DNA of 33,130 nucleotides, from assembly GCA_030430165.1 (NCBI GenBank), contig JAUIGL010000072.1:1-33130 (forward strand), written 5' to 3'. Below the pieces are notes generated by a model. The model was not told the DNA's origin, ran no database searches, and saw only the letters and a program-made list of their open reading frames with translations. The translations under genes and the position numbers were made by a program. Origin of the DNA: a bacterium. GTDB taxonomy: Bacteria; Desulfobacterota; Binatia; HRBIN30; CADEER01. This document shows, in pieces, positions 8,767 to 16,694 of this stretch (its first letter is position 1; each line of letters begins with the position of its first letter).

Positions 8767-8859
8767 CTATCCACAGATTTCGCAGATTTCACAGATTCTG
8801 GAGATCTGGTTTCCGGTGAGCCGAAAAAAATCTGCGTAATCTGCGTAATCTGTGGATAA
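8767..8859. repeat. CACAGATT inverted repeat with DnaA-box-like ends, copy 2
   Basis: It has the same structure as copy 1, 200 bp downstream: CTATCCACA at 8767-8775 and TGTGGATAA at 8851-8859, with mirrored 9-bp repeats between. Flanking sequence (CACCACGAGAG before, AAAAATGAGCCG after) is also shared with copy 1. The pair therefore arose by duplication of a larger unit or by insertion at similar sites. Confidence 0.9.
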
Positions 8860-8913
8860 AAAATGAGCCGCCCTTTTCGGTGAGCTACGCAGACACAGTG
8901 ACCAGCTGCGCGC

Positions 8914-11337
8914 TCACTCGATCGCGCCCTCGGTCGTCAGAGCTTCGTACTCTTCTTTGCTGAGGCCGAGGAGGTCGCGGAAGATGCTGTGGTTGTCGGC
9001 GCCGATGGCTCGGCCGGCGTGGGGGGTGCGGCCGGGGGTTTCGGTGAGGCCGGTGGGGATGCCGTTGGCGACGACGGTTCCTTTGACCTCGTGCTCGATC
9101 TTCTCGAAGTAGCCGCGCTCTCGCAGGTGGCGGTCGTTCTCGTATTGGTCGACGATCGTTTGCACGACGCCGGAGCACACTCCGGCCGCTTGCAGCGACC
9201 GCATCACCTCGTAGGGATCGCGGGCTTGGGTCCACTGCTCGATCGCGGCGTCGATGCGGTCCTGCTGCTGCAAGCGGCCGGTTGCCGTGCCCAACTTGCC
9301 GTCCGTCGAGAGGTCGTCGCGATCGATGGCCCGACACAAGGCCAGCCACTCCTGGTCCGAGCGGACCGCGATGGCGCACCAGCGGTCGTCGCCGGCGCAG
9401 CGGTAGCAGCCGTGCGGCGCATACTGCTGCGAACGGTTGCCGAGCTTCTCCGGCTCGCGGCCGCCGGCCATCGCTTCCATCGCCAGCTCGCCGACCACCG
9501 CGATCGACGCTTCGAGCTGCGACAGGTTGATCGTTCGCCCCTCGCCGGTGCGGCGGCGGTGGTCGAGCGCGGCGAGAACGGCGAACAACCCGTGCAGCGC
9601 GCTCAGGGAATCGGGATAGGCGTACTGGGTCATCGTGCAGTCGCGTCCGGGGAATCCGTCGATCGCACTGAGCCCCGACAACGCTTCGATGTTCGGGCCC
9701 CAGCTGATGTAGCTCTTGCAGGGGCCACTGTCGCCGTAGCCGGTCGACGAGATCATCACCAGCGACGGATTGGCCTCCATCAGCACGTCGCGCCCGAGCC
9801 CCAGTTTGTCGATCACGCCGTTGGCGTAGTTCTCGATGACGACGTCGGACACCGCAACCAGACGTTTCGCCAGCTGCACCGCGCCCGGCTTGGTGAGGTC
9901 GAGGGCGACACAGCGCTTGCCGGCGTTCCAGTCGGTGAGCCAGGGCGACAGCTGGCTCTGGATGCCCGCGTCCGGATCGGACGGCGACACGTACTGGCGA
10001 GTCACGTCCGGACGATCACGCGACTCCACCTTGATCACCTCGGCGCCGTGGTACGCCATGAAGCGGCCGATCCAAGGCCCCGCCATGCCGGCGGTGAGCT
10101 CGACCACCCGAACCCCTTGCAGCGGCGCAGTCGCATCAGCCGCCGTCGGTACCGGCGGCTGCGAACTCCAGTCGAGCGCAGCGATCGAATCCGCACCCGC
10201 CGCGGGTACCGGCCGTGGGCGCGCTGCGTTTCCTCCCGCCGATCGATAGACACTCGACGGGTAACGCAGACGAGCGCCGGCGTGATCGACCTCGACGAAG
10301 AACTCGCGCGCCGCCAGGTGCGAGTCGCCGACGACGTCGAGCATGCGGTTGACCGGCGCCACTGCCAGGTGGCGCCGCTGTCCCTCGTGGTAGACCTCGG
10401 CGACGGTGAAGCGTTCGGTCAGCCGGGCGATGAAGTGGTCGACCAACTCGCGGGTCGCAAAGCGCGCCGACGACGGGCCTTCGAAAATCGGATCGAGCAC
10501 CGCCTTCTCACCCGTCACCTCGTGGATCCAGCGCGCCAGGGTCTGCCAATGACTCGGCCGATTGACCATCAGGTAGATCAGGCCGTCGCGACAGCGGTAG
10601 GCTCCCGACGGGATCGAGGCGAACAAGCCGCTGCCCATGCGGCGCGGCACGATGCCGTCGTCGAGCCACTTGCCGACACCGGTGATGTGGGCGACCGAGG
10701 CGACGACTTCCTGAACCGAGATGTCGACCTGTTGGCCACGGCCGGTGCGGTCGGCGTGCAGCATCGCGATCATCGAGCTCGCGGCGGCACAGGTCGACGC
10801 CATCACGTGCGCGTGGTCGCCGCGCAGCGTCACCGGCGGATCGTCGCCCTCGCCGGTCACGTACATCACCCCGCCCATCGCGTTGGCGATGAGATCGGAC
10901 GAAGCAAACCCGGCGTGCGGCCCGCTTTGCCCGAACCCGGTGATCGAGGTCATCACCAGGCGCGGGTTGGCGGCGCGCAGTCGCTCGAAGCCGAGCCCGA
11001 TCTCGGCAAGCGTGCCAGGGGGCATCGACTCGACGAGCAGATCGGCCCCGGCCGCCAGCGTCGCCAGCTGCTCGCGATCGCGCTCGGTCGAGAGATCGAG
11101 GACGACGCTGCGCTTGTTGGTGTTGCGGTAGAGAAAGCGCAGGCTCGACGCGCAGTCGGCCGGCGCCTCCGCCCACAGCGGAGCAACCCGACGCCCCGGG
11201 TCGCCACCCGGCGGCTCGATCTTCACCACCTCCGCCCCGGCATCGGCGAGCAGCTTGCCACAGTACCAGCCACTCTCGTCGCACAGCTCGATCACCCGCC
11301 GCCCCGGGAGGAGATCACTGCAGCCGCGTTGCTCCAC
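8914..11337 (-). CDS. Two-domain fused family III CoA-transferase
   Basis: 807 residues from the GTG at 11337, chosen because AGGAG lies 6-7 bases upstream; an upstream GTG at 11367 falls inside a repeat element. Two complete CaiB/BaiF domains are joined. Residues ~10-360 include GAEVVKIEPPGGDPGR and GFGQSGP with Asp148 (SSDLIANAMGG) in the catalytic position. After a Pro/Ala-rich linker (~370-405), residues ~406-800 include GAEVIKVESR and STGYGDSGP. In the second domain the matching position is Gly547 (ISWGPNIEALSG), so that half probably lacks aspartyl-CoA chemistry and may serve in structure or binding. Family III enzymes normally form interlocked homodimers, so a fusion could build the dimer from one chain. 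The substrate is unknown. Confidence 0.85.
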   Translation of the reverse strand: MEQRGCSDLLPGRRVIELCDESGWYCGKLLADAGAEVVKIEPPGGDPGRRVAPLWAEAPADCASSLRFLYRNTNKRSVVLDLSTERDREQLATLAAGADLLVESMPPGTLAEIGLGFERLRAANPRLVMTSITGFGQSGPHAGFASSDLIANAMGGVMYVTGEGDDPPVTLRGDHAHVMASTCAAASSMIAMLHADRTGRGQQVDISVQEVVASVAHITGVGKWLDDGIVPRRMGSGLFASIPSGAYRCRDGLIYLMVNRPSHWQTLARWIHEVTGEKAVLDPIFEGPSSARFATRELVDHFIARLTERFTVAEVYHEGQRRHLAVAPVNRMLDVVGDSHLAAREFFVEVDHAGARLRYPSSVYRSAGGNAARPRPVPAAGADSIAALDWSSQPPVPTAADATAPLQGVRVVELTAGMAGPWIGRFMAYHGAEVIKVESRDRPDVTRQYVSPSDPDAGIQSQLSPWLTDWNAGKRCVALDLTKPGAVQLAKRLVAVSDVVIENYANGVIDKLGLGRDVLMEANPSLVMISSTGYGDSGPCKSYISWGPNIEALSGLSAIDGFPGRDCTMTQYAYPDSLSALHGLFAVLAALDHRRRTGEGRTINLSQLEASIAVVGELAMEAMAGGREPEKLGNRSQQYAPHGCYRCAGDDRWCAIAVRSDQEWLALCRAIDRDDLSTDGKLGTATGRLQQQDRIDAAIEQWTQARDPYEVMRSLQAAGVCSGVVQTIVDQYENDRHLRERGYFEKIEHEVKGTVVANGIPTGLTETPGRTPHAGRAIGADNHSIFRDLLGLSKEEYEALTTEGAIE

Positions 11338-11359
11338 CGAGCTCTCCTGGCTCAATTTT

Positions 11360-11585
11360 CTATCCACAGATTTCGCAGATTTCGCAGATTTTGAGCATCG
11401 CCCGATTGCCCCCTCTGTGTTCTGTCACTGCAACGATCGGTTACCAAGCAGCGACCCGGCTCAAATCCGTTAGACCAGAGCGCCGCTATCGCGGGCGAGC
11501 CGACCAAGAGTTGAATCGACAGCGCCAAAAGCTCCTCTCGCATCCCCGCAGCCGAATCTGCGAAATCTGCGAAATCTGTGGATAA
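11360..11585. repeat. CACAGATT inverted repeat with DnaA-box-like ends, copy 3 (long spacer)
   Basis: The arms match the copies at 8567 and 8767: CTATCCACA at 11360-11368, and AATCTGCGA repeats ending in TGTGGATAA at 11577-11585. Here the arms are separated by about 160 bp of unrelated sequence without a convincing gene. With the operator region that follows, it accounts for the 399-bp gap upstream of the KstD-like gene. Confidence 0.88.
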
Positions 11586-11634
11586 AAAAGCTGAAAACCC
11601 CCTCTCCGAGGCCATGGGGCACCACCGCCCGCGG

Positions 11635-11652
11635 TTGACAAACGCTCGTTTG
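11635..11652 (+). promoter_or_regulatory. PsrA/TetR-type palindrome overlapping a -35-like box
   Basis: CAAACG-CT-CGTTTG (11639-11652) is a perfect 14-bp palindrome and overlaps TTGACA at 11635-11640, about 85 bp before the KstD-like start codon. It fits the remembered binding pattern of PsrA-type acyl-CoA-responsive TetR repressors, G/CAAAC-N2-4-GTTTG/C. The same palindrome with a different central dinucleotide is at 29965-29978. No good -10 box is visible at the expected spacing, so the operator is better supported than the promoter. Confidence 0.62.
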
Positions 11653-11736
11653 GCGTGGAAGGAGTGGCGGTCTGCCACCGAGGTTTCCAGGTGGCGCTCT
11701 CAAGCGACGTCCACGTCAGGAAAGGTGCGGTGAAGT

Positions 11737-13464
11737 ATGGCTGATTCCGCCGGCTGGGATCACAGCGTAGACCTGCTCGTCGTCGGCTCCGGAGCCGGCG
11801 CGATGACCACCGGGATCTGCGCCCACGACAACGGCATGTCGACCTTGCTGATCGAGAAGACCGATCAATTCGGCGGCTCGTCGGCGATGTCGGGGGGCTC
11901 GCTGTGGGTGCCCAACCACCACCTGATGGAGGGCAGCGGCGTCACCGACTCGCGCGAGGAGGCGCTCACCTACCTCAAGCACATCACCCGCGGCGAGGTG
12001 CCCGACGACAAGATCGAGACCTACGTCGATCTGGCGCCGGAGATGCTCCGCTACATGACCGAGAAGACTCGCTTGAAGCTGATCTGCATGCCCAAGTACG
12101 CCGATTACTACCCGGAATCTCCCGGCGGCAAGCCCGGCGCGCGCTCGTGTGAAGCCGATCACTTCGACGCCAAGCTGCTCGAGGCCGAGTTCGAGAAGCA
12201 GCGGCCGCCGGCGCCGCAGGAGCTGGTCATGAACCGCATGTCGATGACCGCGACCGAGGCGCGCACCATTCTCACCGGCGCGCCCGGCTGGATCGGCATG
12301 ACCGTCAAGATGATGCTGCGCTACTGGCTCGACATCGGCTGGCGCATGCGCACCAGTCGCGATCGAACCCTGTCGCTAGGCAACGCGCTGATCGCCATGC
12401 TGCGCCGCTCGATGATGGACCGCGACATCCCACTGTGGCTCGACACTCCGGCGAAGGAGCTCATCGTCGAAGGCGGATCCGTCGTCGGCGTCGTCGCCGA
12501 GCGCAACGGCAAGCCGATCCGCATCCGCGGCGAAAAGGGAGTCGTGCTGGCGGCGGGCGGTTTCGAGAGCAGCTCGGCGATGCGCAAGAAGTACCTGCCC
12601 AACCCGACCGAGGCGGAGTGGACCGTCGCCAACCCAGGCAACACCGGCGACGTCATCAACATGGGGATCGAGCTCGGCGCCGCCGTCGACCTGATGGACG
12701 ACGCCTGGTGGGGCCCGACCACCGTCGTCCCCGACGAAGACCGCGCCCGCATGCTGGTGGTCGAGAAGGGCCTGCCCGGCTCGGTGTTCGTCAACAAGAA
12801 CGGCGAACGCTTCATGAACGAAGCGATGCCGTACAATGACATCTGCAAGGCGATGTACGAGAACCACTCCGAGGAGTCGCCGAGCGTGCCGTGCTACATG
12901 GTCTTCGACGCGACCTACCGCAAGAAGTACCCGTGCGGCCCGATGTTGCCGGGCGCGCAACAGCCGGACGTCTTCCTGCCGAAGAAGCTGACCGAAACCC
13001 GCTACCTGAAGAAGTCCGACAATCTCAGGGACCTCGCCGCCCAGCTCGGCGTCGACGCCGACAATCTCGAGAAGACCGTCGCCACCATGAACGAGTACGC
13101 CAAGACCGGAGTCGACCCCGATTTCCACCGCGGCGAGAGCGTCTTCGACCAGTACTACGGCGATGCCAACGTCAAGCCGAACTCATGCCTCGCACCGATC
13201 GAGACCGCGCCCTACTACGGCATCGTCGTCTACGCCGGCGATCTCGGCACCAAGGGCGGACTGCGCACCGACGCCGCCGCACGCGTGCTCAAGGAGAATG
13301 GCGAGGTCATCCCCGGCCTCTACGCCATCGGCAACTGCTCGGCCTCCGTGATGGGCCGCACCTACCCCGGCGCCGGCGGCACCATCGCTCCGGCGATGAC
13401 CTTTGGTTACAAGGTGGTGAGCGACCTTGCGGCCGCTTCCGCTGGGGAAAGAAAGGCCAGCTGA
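11737..13464 (+). CDS. KstD-like FAD-dependent 3-oxosteroid dehydrogenase family
   Basis: 575 residues. FAD is bound by the N-terminal GSGAGAMT (17-24) with Glu40 at the end of the second strand. The body matches 3-oxosteroid 1-dehydrogenases: GGSSAMSGGSLWVPNHHL, YYPESPGGKPGARS, VLAAGGFE, PYYGIVVYAGDLGTKGGL (492-509, containing the active-site Tyr region) and the C-terminal SASVMGRTYPGAGGT. KstD introduces the 1,2 double bond in steroid ring A, using FAD. Other alpha-beta dehydrogenases share this fold, so a different ring ketone is possible. A PsrA-like palindrome lies upstream, and a 12-bp hairpin covers the stop codon. A TonB receptor follows, as in steroid loci of Gram-negative bacteria. 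Confidence 0.8.
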   Translation: MADSAGWDHSVDLLVVGSGAGAMTTGICAHDNGMSTLLIEKTDQFGGSSAMSGGSLWVPNHHLMEGSGVTDSREEALTYLKHITRGEVPDDKIETYVDLAPEMLRYMTEKTRLKLICMPKYADYYPESPGGKPGARSCEADHFDAKLLEAEFEKQRPPAPQELVMNRMSMTATEARTILTGAPGWIGMTVKMMLRYWLDIGWRMRTSRDRTLSLGNALIAMLRRSMMDRDIPLWLDTPAKELIVEGGSVVGVVAERNGKPIRIRGEKGVVLAAGGFESSSAMRKKYLPNPTEAEWTVANPGNTGDVINMGIELGAAVDLMDDAWWGPTTVVPDEDRARMLVVEKGLPGSVFVNKNGERFMNEAMPYNDICKAMYENHSEESPSVPCYMVFDATYRKKYPCGPMLPGAQQPDVFLPKKLTETRYLKKSDNLRDLAAQLGVDADNLEKTVATMNEYAKTGVDPDFHRGESVFDQYYGDANVKPNSCLAPIETAPYYGIVVYAGDLGTKGGLRTDAAARVLKENGEVIPGLYAIGNCSASVMGRTYPGAGGTIAPAMTFGYKVVSDLAAASAGERKAS

Positions 13465-13477
13465 AAGCTGGCCTTTC
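13451..13477 (+). terminator. Stem-loop spanning the KstD-like stop codon
   Basis: GAAAGGCCAGCT (13451-13462) and its exact reverse complement (13466-13477) enclose a GAA loop, and the TGA stop codon lies at the end of the first arm and the start of the loop. The right arm ends in CTTTC but no longer T-run follows, so it could be a terminator or a 3'-end stabiliser. Confidence 0.5.
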
Positions 13478-13482
13478 AGGGG

Positions 13483-13613
13483 CTAGAGACTAGGGGTTAG
13501 GGGCTAGGGATGGTTCGGCCGGGCTGCGCCGGCCGGGCATTCAATAGCTCCCTACCTCCCCTAACCCCTAGTCCCTAACCCCCAGTCCCTGGATCGGCGC
13601 GCAGCGCCGATCC
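13483..13613. repeat. CTAGGG inverted repeat plus GCA-loop hairpin
   Basis: The left arm (13483-13510) consists of short repeats of the type GACTAGGGGTTAGGGG. The right arm (about 13550-13590) is its reverse complement (CCCCTAACCCCTAGTCCC). A CGGCCGG/CCGGCCG hairpin lies in the spacer. Directly after the right arm is a perfect 10-bp stem with a GCA triloop (13591-13613). It has the same mirrored-arm design as the other repeat families here but an unrelated sequence. Confidence 0.85.
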
Positions 13614-13699
13614 TTGACCCCCTCCCTGGGCAGCTGATAAGTCCATAACGCTGTTTTTAAACTGCCATCTGAGGGGGTGGTGGTGTGGGGAGGTGGGAG

Positions 13700-16177
13700 A
13701 TGCAGGAGATCAGGAGATCTTTCCTCTGGCTCGGCTTGGCTTGGGCAGCCGCGGTCGCCTTGTTGCTGATCGCCGATGTCGTGGTCGCGCGCGCGCAGTC
13801 GGAATCGAGAAGCGGAACGGTCGAGGAGATCGTAGTTACCGCCGAGAAGCGTGAAGAGAGTCTTCAGGAGACAGCTCTATCGGTAACCGCAATCGACGGC
13901 GCTTTCCTCAACCAGACGAACTTTCAAAACGTCAACGACATCCGCGAGTATGTTCCCAACCTGAACATGCACTCCAACACCGGTGGCAACACCGGAACCA
14001 CCGTCTCCATCCGGGGCGCCATCACCGGCGACCCGATCATCACCTTCGAGCCCGCCGTCGGGATCTACATGGACGGTCTCTATATCTCGAAGACCAAGGG
14101 CTCGCTGTTCGACGCGCCCGACCTGGAGAGGATCGAAGTACTCCGCGGACCGCAGGGAACCCTCTACGGGCGCAACACGATCGGCGGCGCGATCAACCTG
14201 ATCCCCAACAAGCCGGGCGAGGACCCGTACGCCGAAGTCACTCTCGGGGTCGGCAACTTCGACTCGTTCAAGGCAATCGCAGTCCTAGATTCGGGACTCT
14301 ACGAGATCGGCCCGAACGCCGAGCTCGGCCGACTCGGTCTCCGCGGCAGCATCGCCTATAGGACGCGCGACGGATACTTCGACAACATCCCCGCCGAGGG
14401 TGTCGGTCTCGGCGACCTCGGTAGCACCAGCTTCGACGACATGGACCGGTTTGCATCGCGCCTCATTACGCGCTGGGAGGTCACCGACCAGCTGACGCTC
14501 GACTACACCTTCGAGTACTTTCGGTCGCGTGAGAACACGACGGCGTTTCAGCTCAGCGGCGTCCGCCCCAACATTCCCGGACCGAACGGCGAAACCACCT
14601 CGGCGGTGGGGCTGCTCAGCCCGGTGTTCGGAACCCTTCGCGGCGCGACTCCCGAGCAGTTCATCCGCACGACGCGGGTGAACGGGATCGGCAACAATCG
14701 AATCCTGACATTCGCCGGCGTCGGAATCGAAGGATACGACGGCCGCGAGAGCGTTGCCCTGGGGAACCCGCTGGACGTCCGCCTCCACAACATAACCGCC
14801 ACCTACGATTTCGGCGACCTTGGACCACTCCAGGATCTCACCCTCAAATCGATCAGCGGTTGGCGCAATCTCGACTTGCAGGAGAACCAGGACCTCGACG
14901 GCTCGCCTCTGCACATCGCCGACTTTCAACTCCAGGCGGACCAAGACCAGTTCAGCCAGGAGCTCAACCTGATCGGTGGCGCACTCGACGGGATGTTCGA
15001 CTACGTTCTCGGCTTCTACTACTTCGAGGAGGACGGCTCGGAGAACAACCCGCAGGTCGTGCTCGGAGACATCAACTTCGCCACCACCGCTTTCGAATCG
15101 TTCAACGGTTTTGACAACACTTCGATCGCTCCATACGGCCAGATCACGTTGCGCCCGCCGGTGCTCGACGAACGACTCGCTCTCACCGCGGGCCTTCGCT
15201 ACACCTACGAGAAGAAGAGGGCGAGCCGCGTATACCAGTGCCTGACCCCGGACACACTCGACCCGTGCCTCGGCTTCACAGGTAGCGCGTCCGAGAGCTT
15301 CCAGGAGCTCTCACCGATGGCCAACGTCGCATTCGACATTACCGACGAGTTCCTCGGCTACTTCCGCTTCGCGCAGGGCTTCAAGAGCGGCGGCTTCAAC
15401 GGGCGCGCGCCGCTGCGCGACCGCGAACAAGCGGAGGAGCTCGGGCTGGTCAATCCGGACGGATCGATCGTCGACGACCTACCCCTGTTCGAGGATCCCT
15501 TTCCCGAAGAGCGGATGACGTCCTACGAGCTCGGCTTCAAGAGCGAGTGGCTCGAAAATCGCTTGCAGGTGAATGCAGCCGGTTTCTACCAGACGATTGG
15601 CAACAAGCAGGTTTCGGACTTCGTCGCCGGCACCGCCATCGGCGCGGTCACTTTCGTGCGTACCGGCGATCAGGAGTTCTGGGGATCGGAGATTGAGGCA
15701 GTTGCAGTCCCTACCCCGGGGCTCAACCTGCGCCTCGCCTATGCACTGCTGCTGGCAAATTACACCGAGCTCAACGTGACTGGCGAGGGCAAGACGGCCG
15801 ACAACGCGTCGGTCCCGAACGCCCCTGAGCACACTGTGTCCTTCGGCTTTGCCTACACCCCGGAGCCGTTCCAATACGGTGTGCTGACGATCGCTGCCAA
15901 CGCCTACTGGCAAGACAACGAAGACTTCCTACTCTTCGCCAACGACTTCATCGCCCAAGGCGACTACTGGCTCCTCAACGGACGCATCCAAGTCGCCGAG
16001 CTTCCAGCGCCGAGCGGCACTTTCGAGCTCGCCCTGTGGGGTCGAAACCTGCTCGACCAGAAGTACCGAATCTTCGGAATCGACTTCAACACACTCGGCT
16101 ACGCCGGCAACACGTACGGCGCACCGCGAACCTTCGGCGCCGACCTCACCTGGCGCTGGGGCGCCGACCTGAGCTGA
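13700..16177 (+). CDS. TonB-dependent outer-membrane receptor
   Basis: 825 residues from the ATG at 13700, which has GGAGG 6-7 bases upstream; an in-frame GTG at 13685 is less likely. A signal peptide is followed by EEIVVTAEKREESLQ, a typical TonB-box region. The plug domain follows (VSIRGAITGD, RIEVLRGPQGTLYGRNTIGGAINLI). The remaining ~600 residues are alternating beta strands of a 22-strand barrel, ending with NLLDQKYRIFGIDFNTLGYAGNTYGAPRTF as separate short motifs. It imports a bulky substrate across the outer membrane using TonB energy. It belongs to the Sphingomonas-like group often linked to steroid or aromatic uptake, and its position after the KstD-like gene fits a hydrophobic substrate. 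No FecR or sigma factor is adjacent. Confidence 0.92.
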   Translation: MQEIRRSFLWLGLAWAAAVALLLIADVVVARAQSESRSGTVEEIVVTAEKREESLQETALSVTAIDGAFLNQTNFQNVNDIREYVPNLNMHSNTGGNTGTTVSIRGAITGDPIITFEPAVGIYMDGLYISKTKGSLFDAPDLERIEVLRGPQGTLYGRNTIGGAINLIPNKPGEDPYAEVTLGVGNFDSFKAIAVLDSGLYEIGPNAELGRLGLRGSIAYRTRDGYFDNIPAEGVGLGDLGSTSFDDMDRFASRLITRWEVTDQLTLDYTFEYFRSRENTTAFQLSGVRPNIPGPNGETTSAVGLLSPVFGTLRGATPEQFIRTTRVNGIGNNRILTFAGVGIEGYDGRESVALGNPLDVRLHNITATYDFGDLGPLQDLTLKSISGWRNLDLQENQDLDGSPLHIADFQLQADQDQFSQELNLIGGALDGMFDYVLGFYYFEEDGSENNPQVVLGDINFATTAFESFNGFDNTSIAPYGQITLRPPVLDERLALTAGLRYTYEKKRASRVYQCLTPDTLDPCLGFTGSASESFQELSPMANVAFDITDEFLGYFRFAQGFKSGGFNGRAPLRDREQAEELGLVNPDGSIVDDLPLFEDPFPEERMTSYELGFKSEWLENRLQVNAAGFYQTIGNKQVSDFVAGTAIGAVTFVRTGDQEFWGSEIEAVAVPTPGLNLRLAYALLLANYTELNVTGEGKTADNASVPNAPEHTVSFGFAYTPEPFQYGVLTIAANAYWQDNEDFLLFANDFIAQGDYWLLNGRIQVAELPAPSGTFELALWGRNLLDQKYRIFGIDFNTLGYAGNTYGAPRTFGADLTWRWGADLS

Positions 16178-16189
16178 TCGGCGCCCCAG

Positions 16190-16372
16190 CGCCGAGTCCC
16201 AGGCCGCGCTCCGCGCGTCGTCCCAAACCTGCGAGTCGCTTCGCTCTCGCAGGCGTCCCAAGTGAGGCTTCGCCTCACGTCCCAAGCTCGCCTGCGGCGA
16301 GCGTCCGCGGCAGCCCCGCTCGCCGTAGGCGAGCTTGGGACACCGCGCGCAGCGCGATTTGGGACGCTTCCC
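16190..16372. repeat. GNA-triloop hairpin array A
   Basis: About six perfect short hairpins are separated by TCCCAA on the left side and TTGGGAC on the right. Examples are GTGAGGC-TTC-GCCTCAC (16262-16278), GCTCGCC-TGC-GGCGAGC (16286-16302), GCTCGCC-GTA-GGCGAGC (16318-16334) and CGCGC-GCA-GCGCG just after. Modules left of ~16305 point one way and those right of it the other, so the array is a mirror. On the strand where the separator reads TTGGGAC, every loop is GNA. Confidence 0.88.
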
Positions 16373-16465
16373 CCTCCGGCTTGCAGCCAAAGGAAGTATG
16401 GTAGCCCGGCCACGAGGTGCGCTACCAAACGCCTGCGGCTCCTTGCACTACCCCCGTGAGAGTAG

Positions 16466-16657
16466 ATGCCCCCTCCACCCCCATGGATACCCTTCTCTCT
16501 TGAGAATGATGGAACGGAAAATCTGTCCGCCCCCTGGCCTTGGGACAACTCTCAAGACTTCTACGTCAACGCAATGGACCTTGCCTACATTGATATCGAC
16601 CGCGAGGGCTGCCTCGATATATTTATGGGCCTGTGCGACGGGACAGAGTACTCATGA
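16466..16657 (+). pseudogene. FG-GAP-like gene fragment
   Basis: A 63-codon open frame contains LAYIDIDREGCLDIFMGL, which looks like one FG-GAP/VCBS calcium-binding repeat of the kind found in the next gene. It is in a different frame and lies 37 bp before the downstream start codon. The N-terminal part (MPPPPPWIPF) looks non-coding. I read it as the remnant of a second FG-GAP gene or a duplicated, frameshifted segment. The rest of 16373-16694 shows no other support for a gene. Confidence 0.4.
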
Positions 16658-16694
16658 ATCGAACGTCACCGTGCCAACAGGCGGTCACACCCTG

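Noticed and set aside
11337..11367. GTG at 11367 as start of the CoA-transferase fusion
   Set aside because: It lies inside the inverted repeat. The GTG at 11337 has AGGAG at good distance.
8989..11394. 801-codon plus-strand frame
   Set aside because: It is antisense to the CoA-transferase fusion, which has two clear domains; the plus frame shows none.
8567..11585. Chromosomal replication origin
   Set aside because: DnaA-box-like ends are part of a dispersed repeat, there is no AT-rich unwinding region, and no dnaA, dnaN or gidA genes are nearby.
16190..16372. CRISPR or attachment site in the hairpin array
   Set aside because: Separators are only 6-7 bp and stems differ; no integrase gene is adjacent.
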